Assembly: GCA_022457065.1 (NCBI GenBank) | Contig: JAJGBQ010000005.1 | Span: forward strand, 3,162,001 to 3,226,000 | DNA from: Curvularia sp. ZM96 | Taxonomy: Eukaryota > Ascomycota > Dothideomycetes > Pleosporales > Pleosporaceae | Direction of reading: 5' to 3' | DNA length: 64,000 nucleotides | Shown: piece by piece, positions 10,409 through 18,715 of the stretch | How positions within the stretch are numbered: the stretch's first letter is position 1 | How the letters are laid out: the number at the start of each line of letters is the position of its first letter | Notes under the pieces: generated by a model | Seen by the model: only the letters and a program-made list of their open reading frames with translations | What the model was told of the DNA's origin: nothing | Databases searched by the model: none | Translations under genes and position numbers: made by a program

Positions 10409-10871
10409 ATGCCCCCCAAGAACAAAGGCAAGTCGAAAGACGACAGTAAAAACGACTCCGGAAAAGGCGACTCCAGCAAAAGCAAACTCAAGCCCGCAAC
10501 CAGCATCAATGTCCGCCACATCCTGTGCGAAAAGCACTCGAAGAAAGAAGAGGCATTGGAGAAACTACGCAACGGCGCCAAATTCGACGAGGTGGCGAGA
10601 GAAATGAGTGAGGATAAAGCGAGGCAGGGTACGTTTGCTTCCTCCTCTCCCCTTAAATCTTCAGGTGCCTCTTCTTTTTTTTCTTCCCCCAATACTGACT
10701 GAATGACGAAATACAGGCGGCAGTCTAGGCTGGAAAGTACGAGGCAGCTTGATGCAGGAGTTTGAAAAAGTGGCATACGAACTTGAGCCGAGTACGACGG
10801 GGAGCCCGAAGATTGGAGAGGTCAAGACAAGTGAGGGGTATCATATTATTATGGTGGAGGGAAGGAAGTGA
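10409..10871 (+). CDS. PIN4: Parvulin-type peptidyl-prolyl cis-trans isomerase, Par14/PIN4 class
   Basis: Parvulins speed cis/trans isomerisation of peptide bonds before proline; the Par14 class is linked to ribosome biogenesis and chromatin. Two exons, 10409-10628 and 10717-10871, join in phase 1 across an 88-nt intron to give 124 residues, close to human Par14 (131). A lysine/serine-rich tail of ~35 residues precedes the catalytic domain, which shows NVRHILCEKHSKKEEAL at its start, then GAKFDEVAREMSED, GGSLGW (formed across the intron) and SEGYHIIMVEGRK at the C-terminus. There is no WW domain, which separates it from Pin1/Ess1. The splice restores the conserved GGSLGW loop, which supports the intron. 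Confidence 0.92.
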
Positions 10872-11338
10872 GATGAGTATGCGGATATGGATAGATAGGA
10901 TTGATACCCTGGGAGATATATGCTTTGGCACGTACTTTTTAATGATTGCAAGGGGAGCTTGTTATTTGTAGTAGCGAGGTAAGATTCTAAAGTCTTTCGC
11001 TTGCTGTTTGTATTCTGTCTGCCTGGCAGCCTTTGAGAAGCCATCGTTCCCCCAATTCCTATCTTGTCGAGATAGGAAATCCTATGTCTCCAGCAATATG
11101 TACAGCTAGTCGAGGCGAAGATGCAGCAGCGACGAACCTCTGGACAAGAAATGTGCGTAGTAACTCTCCTTGGAGCTAGCACAGCTTGCCCCTGCCCTTC
11201 CCCTTCAATGCACAAAGGCATGGCTGTTGTGTCTAGTATGCAGCGATACACCTCGCAATGCCACTGAATGCTGTATAAACCAAACGCCGCAAACGCCAAT
11301 GCTCGAATATGTCAAGTGTCCAAGAACACGTCCGTTCT
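10872..11338. other. Convergent 3' flanks of parvulin and Mim2-like gene
   Basis: 467 bp between two stop codons facing each other. Only 3' UTRs and terminators are expected; nothing coding is supported. Confidence 0.6.
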
Positions 11339-11720
11339 TCATAGTGCTGCTGCTGCCTCGACCGCTCCCGTAAGCTTGAACATTTTCGGGCTCGAAATGG
11401 TGATATCGACCGGATACTTCCATTCCATGAATTTAGCCCATCCTACTCTATCGTCAGCATCGGACCAAGCACTCCGCTTTGTATGCTAAACATGACGTAC
11501 CCCAGTACGCGGCTTTTCTCCCAAAGTATTTCCCAAGATACGGCACCATAACCATTGTCAGCAACAGCTCCAGTTGCTGCAATGACTCTTTCCATTCCCG
11601 GTCCGCATCGGACATGTATTCTTCTTCGTCAACCGAGGAGCTCGTCGAGGAAGAGGGTAAGGAATCAACCTCGTCGGCCGAAGAGTGCTCGATGAAGCTC
11701 TCGCTGTTGCTCAGGGACAT
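11339..11720 (-). CDS. Small mitochondrial outer-membrane import protein, Mim2-like (candidate)
   Basis: Two exons on the minus strand, 11720-11501 and 11442-11339, joined in phase 1 over a 58-nt intron, give 107 residues. The first half is acidic and serine-rich. A conserved-looking core follows: WKESLQQLELLLTMVMVPYL, then GKYFGRKAAYWGWAKFMEWKYP, the second part created by splicing. The single amphipathic or membrane-spanning helix bordered by basic residues fits the fungal Mim2 family, which together with Mim1 inserts alpha-helical proteins into the mitochondrial outer membrane. I recognise the pattern but cannot confirm the family without a profile search; another small outer-membrane protein is possible. 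The splice choice (acceptor GAGTAG at 11443) keeps the frame; the alternative AG four bases earlier would not. Confidence 0.6.
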
Positions 11721-12099
11721 GGCGATCTTGGTGACGAATAATCTGCGCAGGGGAAACGTGGGTGCGTGACTCGGGGTATGTGGACTATTGTATGACCATG
11801 AGGAGAGTTACCAGAACGCGATGCAATGCGACGAGCAACTTGCCGGACTGCGTCGGCGCGTTTGGTGATGTGACGCTGCAACCAATGGGCGGAGGTGGGG
11901 CTCAGCAGCAGTCGTCACGTGACGCAAATCTTGGCTCGCTCGTAGCGTTCGACTCACACATGTGCGTTGCGGCGAACTTCAAGGCCGCTGTTGCTCTTGT
12001 TTGCTCAACGCCACCATCCACGAACAGCGAACACATCGACCCGTCCTAGAGGAATATTGACTGCACAACCGACCGGACATACTTAACACAACCGCAATC
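11721..12099. promoter_or_regulatory. Divergent promoter shared by the Mim2-like gene and eIF2-beta
   Basis: 379 bp between two genes transcribed away from each other. It contains a CCAAT box (11882-11886) followed by a GC-rich element, and a 10-bp perfect palindrome centred on CACGTG (listed separately). Confidence 0.6.
11914..11923. promoter_or_regulatory. CACGTG-centred palindrome (bHLH/Cbf1-type site)
   Basis: GTCACGTGAC is a perfect 10-bp palindrome roughly in the middle of the divergent promoter. CACGTG cores with flanking GTC/GAC are typical Cbf1/E-box sites in fungi. Binding is inferred. Confidence 0.6.
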
Positions 12100-13426
12100 A
12101 TGGCTGATACTGTACGTCATTTGACCCCACGCTGGCTGTCGAAATGGGGAAGTGGGCATTGGAAGAGGACCCGGATGCAAGCCCGCGGATGCCCTTGCGT
12201 TCTTGCAAGTCTGGGAGCATCAGTAGTGATGGTATCTTTGACACCGTCGCCGTGGACGCCTCCTGTCGGCTTGCATCTGGCTTCTATTTTTTTCTGTCTA
12301 TTATGGCAGGCGATGCTTCACTTCTCACATATGCGCAGCAGCTTCAGGAAACTTTTGCTCAGAAACCTGTGCTAACATGACTTTTAACGCAGGCTGATAT
12401 TGCTGAACGCAAGCCACGTAAGTCAGTTCAATTTTCTGAAGGCGCCACGATCGTCGACAGCAACGGCGACGTCACCGAATCTATGGAAGTGAACGGCGGC
12501 AAAGAATCTGCCGAGGGTCACTCCTCTGGTGGTGGTGAGACTGCTTGTTTGCAGGCAACAGAACATAAACTGACGGGTAGGATAGCGGGCGAAGACAAGG
12601 AGGTAGATGAGGTCACCGACATGTTCGCTGACCTGGCCAAGAAGGTACGGAAACATGGAGGTTTAGGTCATATAGCGGGGTGCTGACACATGAACAGAAG
12701 AAGAAGAAGTCGAGCAAGAAGAAGGAGGGTGAGGAAGATGATGGTGCAGAGGGCGACTTCGCTGCGCTCAAGAAGAAGAAGAAGTCTAGCAAAAAGAAGG
12801 TCGAGGACGATTTCGAGGCCAAGCTCGCCGCTGCCGGTGGAGAGAAGGCCGAGGGCGAAGACGAGGCCGCTGCCGCCCCCGAAGAAGAGGTGCAAGAGGG
12901 CGACATGATGAAGGGTACTGGCATTTGGCAACACGACCAGACAACTCCCATCAGCTACAACCTGCTCCTGAACCGCTTCTTCACACTCCTCCACGCCCAA
13001 CACCCCGATCTCGCCAGCTCGGGCACAAAGAGCTACAAGATCCCGCCACCACAGTGCATGCGCGAAGGCAACAAGAAGACTGTTTTCGCCAACCTTGCCG
13101 AGATTTGCAAGCGTATGAAGCGTTCGGACGAGCACGTTGCACAGTTCTTGTTTGCTGAATTGGGTACGAGCGGTTCGTTCGCCGACCAGAAGCGACTGGT
13201 CATCAAGGGTCGTTTCCAGCAAAAACAGTTGGAGAACGTGCTTAGGCGGTATATTGTCGAGTATGTCACCTGCAAGACTTGCCGCTCGCCCGACACAGAC
13301 TTGTCCAAGGGTGAGAACCGTCTCAACTTCGTCACTTGCAACAGCTGCGGTTCAAGGCGTTCGGTACAGGCCATCAAGACTGGTTTCTCTGCACAGATCG
13401 GAAAGAGGCGAAGAATGGTGGCCTAA
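12100..13426 (+). CDS. SUI3: Translation initiation factor eIF2 subunit beta
   Basis: eIF2-beta is part of the eIF2 trimer that brings initiator Met-tRNA to the 40S ribosome, and it binds eIF5 and eIF2B through lysine blocks. Exon 1 is tiny (12100-12111), then a 281-nt intron, exon 2 from 12393, a possible 51-nt intron 12535-12585, coding to 12644, a 53-nt intron, and the last exon 12698-13426. The protein is 313 residues with the 51-nt intron removed or 330 with it kept; fungal homologues are about 310. Visible features are two polylysine blocks after DMFADLAKK, the central W2-like core (SYNLLLNRFF, KTVFANLAEICKRMKR), and the C-terminal C2-C2 zinc ribbon (YVTCKTCRSPDT ... FVTCNSCGSRRS). The four-codon first exon is supported because no other ATG opens exon 2 in frame near its start. 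Confidence 0.93.
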
Positions 13427-14228
13427 ATGGATTCATGTTATGCGGTTTACGATGTTCAAATGTTATTGCATGGCTTGGGCAGGCTGGGCTTTCGGTAAGC
13501 GGGCGCTTGAACGGCTGCTTTAAGGAGGGTCTCGCAGTGATATGGGGATAGTCATGGTAGATGCTGTGTTCTGTTCATTCTATGAATAGTTACATGCCGT
13601 ATAAAAGGAGTCAAAGCAGGCTCAAAATGATGAATATGAAGCGAACCTCGGTCGAAACTAGTGCAAAGCTGCCCCTTGAATAGTGAAAAGCATGTAGGCA
13701 TGAGGCTTGTCTAAAAGAGGTGCAATATCAGAAGCGCCAGCCAATCAGAAGCAGCCCAGGTACCCAAGCCACGGCGGGCGCTTCCATGCTGTCTCTGCTC
13801 GATCCTATATGCAGAACAAGGTTTGTGCTGCGTCTTCCCAGCAAAAATGGCAACTTGTGCATGAACTGCTATATACAGCAGTGTATGAACTGTCACATGC
13901 AGTCGTGCTGCTTACCCGTCGCATCCCCATGGCGCGTGCTACCTAGAATGCCAACCGGTGCGGGGCGCTTATTCGGCCGCTCCAAGATACCCCACTAGCC
14001 AGCAGCTGCGCGACGGAGGCTGAGCAGCTTGACCAAGGAGGCACGAATGGGGCGCGCGGTTAAAACGCCTGTCTATACTGCATGTGGTTGCTGATGGCTC
14101 CGTAATACTAATCTGAATCTCTCTGCCTTTCCTCTTCCTCTTTCCCCTCTCTCTCTTTCAATTCTGTTTTGCGCCTGTGGTAGCCGTCGTCTGTCGCCCT
14201 TTGCGCTGAAGCTTGTATTGGAGTGACT
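13427..14228. other. Intergenic between eIF2-beta and AIM24-family gene
   Basis: 802 bp with chance frames only. A C/T-rich stretch (about 14115-14165) precedes the AIM24 start. No repeat, RNA gene or hidden conserved exon recognised. Confidence 0.55.
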
Positions 14229-15762
14229 ATGTCAGGACACCAACCAACCCCGCCGCCTGGTGGGAACTACTACCCTCGTAAGTTGATATTGTAGACATTG
14301 TAGGCCATGATCTGACGTGAAGCAGCACCTCCCGGTATTTCATCCCATCCTCGTCTATATCTACACTCTTCCCAGACCTGAGCTCGGGTTGTAGAGAAGC
14401 TCTTGTTGTGGATATTGCTCTGACATGTAACAGACCAACAACCACCACAACAACAATACTTTGCGCCCCCTCCCGGCGGCCAATCCTACCCACCGCCGCC
14501 CTCATCTCCTCCCGCGCACCAGCAGCAACACTATCCCCCTCCGCCAGGCGCAGGCGCCAATACACAGCATCACTATGCACCACCGCCCGAGAAACAGCAA
14601 TATGCGCCGCCGCCAGAACAGCAGCACTTCCCACCACCAGGTCAAGCGCAATCGCCGCCACCACAGCCGCAGCCACAGCAATACCACCAACAGCCCATGA
14701 GTCCCGGCTTCGGTGGATTCCCTGGTGGAAGCCCAAGCGCAAGTCCATACCCTCCCGAGAAGCAAGGACAACATCCGGGTATGGGACAGCCACAGATGAG
14801 CCAGCAGAGTATACCACAGCAACCACAGTACGCAGGCGCATTGGCGAATCCGGCCCCTGGAAGCACAACCGCGGATGACATTGGAACATTCAATGGAGGA
14901 AGCTATCGTGTGAGCCACAGGGATACAAACTCGATTCTTACTGTACAGCTGGCAATGGGTTGTCCGTTTACTGCGAAGCCAGGTGAGTTTGCTTACACAG
15001 TGTACACTACTTTTGCTCTCGTTACATGCAAAAGGGGACCCGAACGTATAGTATAGACACGTTTACTGACCGTTAACAGGCGCAATGATTGCCATGTCCC
15101 CTACCATAACCCTCAAAGGCAACGTCAAATTCTCTCTCAAGAAAGCCCTCATCGGCGGCGACATGACCAAATCCCAATATACCGGACCAGGCGAACTCCT
15201 CCTGGCGCCCCCTTCAATCGGCGACATTACCATCATTAAGCTCAGCGGTAACGAGACGTGGAGCGTAGGTCGCGACGCCTTTCTTGCATGCACACAGGGC
15301 ATAGTTACCGAGTACAAGAGCCAGGGCATAGGCAAAGCCATCTTCAGCGGCGAAGGCTTCTTTGTGTACAAGATTAGCGGGACGGGAGTGCTGTGGTGTA
15401 CCAGTTTCGGTGCTATTATCAGGAAAGATGTTAGTTTTCTCTCCCTCTTACCCCTTCCTCAAAAAGAGGAAAACGCAATCACCTCCACTGCTCCCTTCTT
15501 TTTTTTTGGTTCATGGAGATTTTTTTACTAACGCGTGTGTAACTAGCTTGCCGCCAACGAGAAATACATCATCGACAACGGCCACCTCGTAGCGTGGAAC
15601 TGCAAGTACGTCCTCGAGCGCGTGGCGAGCGGCGGCATCGTGAGTAATATGGCGTCCGGAGAGGGTCTCGTGTGTAAGTTTACGGGTCCTGGGACGGTGT
15701 TTATGCAGACGAGGAATGCCACGGCGTTCGCGCAGTGGATGGCTGCTCATGCGACGGCATAA
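14229..15762 (+). CDS. AIM24: AIM24-family protein with Pro/Gln-rich N-terminus
   Basis: AIM24 proteins have a TRAP-like beta-sandwich fold; in yeast Aim24 is mitochondrial and affects inner-membrane organisation, while relatives with Pro/Gln-rich tails may be cytosolic. Exons: 14229-14277, a probable 9-nt exon 14326-14334, 14434-14982, 15080-15429 and 15547-15762, giving 390 residues. The first ~155 residues are Pro-, Gln- and Tyr-rich, as in proline-rich adaptor tails. The AIM24 domain starts around GGSYRVSHRDTNSILTVQL and includes GAMIAMSPTITLKGNVKF, GPGELLLAPP, GEGFFVYKISGTGVLW and a C-terminal GEGLVCKFTGPGTVFMQTRN. All junctions keep frame. The micro-exon has its own acceptor (GAAGCAG) and donor (G/GTATTT) and each flanking intron has a CTGAC branch site; skipping it also keeps frame. 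Confidence 0.85.
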
Positions 15763-16203
15763 AGGGGGGAGTTGGCTGTGTGTGAGAGTGTTGGAGATTT
15801 GACCCAGAACCTCCTTCCCATTTGGAATTGTGTATAAGCTTTTTTTCTTTTTCCTCTGGGTAAAAATTTTATGAGTTATGATATGCTTGATGTACTGCTC
15901 ATCTGGGTTGAGAATGAGATGGCGGCTTTGTGGTTAGACTGTTGTTGAGCCAAATGAGTCGATTCAATCACCGTACCTTCACATTCGTTGCGACGTACCA
16001 TGTCATCAGCTATTTGAACGCAAGCCGTTTCATACCAGCAGAGCAGTTGTTCACATATATGTGCAGCCTTGAAGTCCAAATAAGCCATGGTATGTATGTA
16101 TGTTCAACATGGCATAATGCTGCCCGCACAATCATATATTTTCTTCCCCTCAGCCCATATTTTCTAATAGGGTATCCCAACGAACACAAGATCTTTTTCA
16201 AAC
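15763..16203. other. Convergent 3' flanks of AIM24-family gene and Nop13-like gene
   Basis: 441 bp between facing stop codons. T-rich runs follow the AIM24 stop (15838-15855), as expected near a polyadenylation region. Nothing else supported. Confidence 0.6.
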
Positions 16204-17538
16204 TCAATCAAACGTCGTCTTCTTTCCCTGAGACTCTACAATAGCCTGGCTCGCCCTGGGTGCACTAGAATGTGCGGCACCACTCTTGATAGTTCGCGGG
16301 TCGACCTTACGCTTAGAACCGCCACCGGGACGACCAGATCTTCCATCACCACCCTGGTCGAAATTCCTCCAGCGGTCCGGGTTGACTCCGTCAACGGCCT
16401 TGACGGGCCGGTCCTTACCCCATCGCTTGTTGTACCGCGTTGTTGCGTCTTCGGCGAACTCGCAGCGTAGTTCTCGGCCCATGAACTTGTTGATGAACCA
16501 TTTCCGCTTCTTTTCGGGCTTTGCGTCCTCTTCGTCGCTCTCGTCGTCGTCGTCGTCGTCGTCCTTTTTGCTCTTCTTTTTGAACTCGGACGGGTCTTTG
16601 AATATGAAGCCCTTGACGGCCCATGTAGCGGCTTCGACATCGGCGAAGGTGATCCAGGCATAGCCCTTGCACTTTCCAGAGTCTTCGAAGGTAGCGACGT
16701 GAATGTCTTCGATGTCTCCGCACTGGGAATAGTGCTCTTGGAGATCTCCCTTGGTGACATCAAACGAGAGGTTACCAATGAAGACGCGCTTGTTTGGCGG
16801 GTGTCCTGATTTATCCACGTTGCCCCCGCGCCGGCTATCTTGACCTTCCTCTGTCTTGGGCTTATCTGGCCTTCCCTCAAAACTCTTCGCGTTCTTGATC
16901 AACAAGGCGCGTCCGTCCATCTTTGTCTCCGTCAAGGCAATGGCCGAATACATTGCCAGTTCGGTAGAGAAGTCTACATATGCAAAACCCTTGTTAAGAG
17001 GTTTGGTTGTCCAGCTCGGGTTGACTTTGGTAGGTGGGGGCATGTGGACGCGGGTTATCTGGTCGCTCGCGATTTCAGAATTGTCGGCCAGGAACTTTCG
17101 CAACGAATCCTTGGTCGCAGACCATGGCAAATTGCCAATCCATACACCATAATCTGATCGCTTTCCGTCTGTATCCTTGTTTCCCTTTGCTTCGCCGCCT
17201 GTCTTTGCACTGGTGTCTGCTCCATCGCCGTCGGCGGTGGATGTAGGATTCAGCTTGGCTTTCTTCGCTTTGCGAGCCTCTTTCTTAGACGGCGGCTCTG
17301 GAAGGTTGACGTTAATCTCCAGCTCCTCGGGCAGGATCTCTCGTTTGCGCTTCTTCGCTGGTGTCTCTACTGCTGCTTCGCTAGTGTCGGCATCTGCGAC
17401 CTCAGTCTCGGACTCGGACTTGGAACGTTTCTTCTCCTTCTTCTCCTTCTTTTCTTTTTTCTCTTTCTTCTCGCGACGTTCTTTCTTCGAAACAGCGACA
17501 GCCTCTTCAGGCGAGGTCATTGCGACGTCTTTGGACAT
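16204..17538 (-). CDS. NOP13: Nucleolar RNA-binding protein with two RRMs, Nop13-like
   Basis: Nop13-type proteins are found in the nucleolus and pre-60S particles. This single-exon gene encodes 444 residues. The N-terminus has a highly charged Lys/Glu block (residues ~18-37) and further basic patches (KKRKREI, KKEARKAKKAK) that suit nucleolar targeting. RRM1 starts near residue 128 (YGVWIGNLPWSATKDSLRKF; RNP1-like KGFAYVDFS). RRM2 starts near 247 (KRVFIGNLSFDVTKGDL; RNP1-like CKGYAWITF) and is interrupted by an acidic run of seven Asp, encoded by a GTC trinucleotide tract. The C-terminal part after WRNFDQGGDG is Gly/Arg/Lys-rich. Two RRMs with this spacing and the KWFINKFMGRELRCEFAED extension match fungal Nop13. 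Confidence 0.88.
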   Translation of the reverse strand: MSKDVAMTSPEEAVAVSKKERREKKEKKEKKEKKEKKRSKSESETEVADADTSEAAVETPAKKRKREILPEELEINVNLPEPPSKKEARKAKKAKLNPTSTADGDGADTSAKTGGEAKGNKDTDGKRSDYGVWIGNLPWSATKDSLRKFLADNSEIASDQITRVHMPPPTKVNPSWTTKPLNKGFAYVDFSTELAMYSAIALTETKMDGRALLIKNAKSFEGRPDKPKTEEGQDSRRGGNVDKSGHPPNKRVFIGNLSFDVTKGDLQEHYSQCGDIEDIHVATFEDSGKCKGYAWITFADVEAATWAVKGFIFKDPSEFKKKSKKDDDDDDDESDEEDAKPEKKRKWFINKFMGRELRCEFAEDATTRYNKRWGKDRPVKAVDGVNPDRWRNFDQGGDGRSGRPGGGSKRKVDPRTIKSGAAHSSAPRASQAIVESQGKKTTFD

Positions 17539-18715
17539 TGTGGTGTGGTTGGTGTTTGCTGCGGCTGCATTGGCTTCGAACTTTTTTCTGGGTCCAGCAT
17601 TTTCGCTTGCAGCAAGCCAGCGCTAGGAGGCCCGGGCTTAGTCATGCTCTACTATGCTGAACGCCGTCGCGTCTTTATCGATAGCGATTAGTACTTCGTA
17701 TAACTATTCAGAGTACTCTATGCCTCTGCATTCATGGGTCGCACTTGCGATCAATCTCTACAGTTCTAAGTGGCTCTGACGCTTGCTCCACAATTTCATA
17801 GTGGCGCAAATCACATCGAGGCTGTTGCTTTTGTGTGACATGGCGACGTGGCGACCCAGTCTTTGTTGTACGTATTCCTGCGGAGTAAGGCAGCTCAGCC
17901 GGCGTAAGCGCAATCGTGTTGGCCCTTTCACCAGACTCTGAAGTTTCGGAGCTTCTGGCGGGCGAAGTGAGGCGAAGACTTGGGCGGCAGTATTTCCCGG
18001 CCTCGACCACATTAGTGAAACGTTATCTTGGGTGATCACCTGGCACACTGAGCGCCCTATCACGTGCGGCCAAACCATGGCGTCATCCTGGCGAGCAACG
18101 ACACCCTTGGTCAATGGGCGAGGAAGCAACCAGCCGGATTGAGAGGAGCCCCGATGCTCTGGCGAACATGTCTCACTGGTTTCGACCGGCTGGCGAAGGG
18201 ATGTTGCAGCCTTGGGTGGTCGGCGGCCACTCCACGGATACGCATGCTCTAGCTACGGTACAGCATACCGCCAGCTCGACGCGAGTCACGGCGTCCGAGA
18301 CACGCACGCCATAAAAGCCGCCGGACACGGCGCAAACAGCAATCCGTAACAGGTCTCTCACCCACAAAGAGTGCCAGAAAGAAATACAAGTCGTCGCCCC
18401 GCCCGCGGCGTGTCGGGGTATATCTCTCAAGGCGAGCTTTGGCAGTCCGGTGTACGGGTCGTGTCCACTTAGCGCGCCCCAGGGCTCAGCACTGACCCCA
18501 CTCAAGGCAGCTACCATTACACGTCCAGCTGCTCAGCCGTCTCACTTGCTCCACCTCCGCCTCCGCCTTCACGACTCCATCAACCTCCCTCGACAGCAAC
18601 TCTCTCCACCGGTTGCTGCATCCTCTCTGTCTTCATCCAGCCCTGTACAGCAGATCGCGCGTGTTCTGTCTGCTACTCGCGCCTTTGACCTCACCGCCAG
18701 CCTTGTTCGCCCATC
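17539..18715. promoter_or_regulatory. Divergent intergenic region between NOP13 and NBR1
   Basis: 1177 bp separate the two divergent starts. A CACGTG core occurs at 18061-18066. The ~200 bp before the NBR1 start are C/T-rich with CTCTC-like runs, typical of a long fungal leader. No conserved frame was recognised in the gap. Confidence 0.55.
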
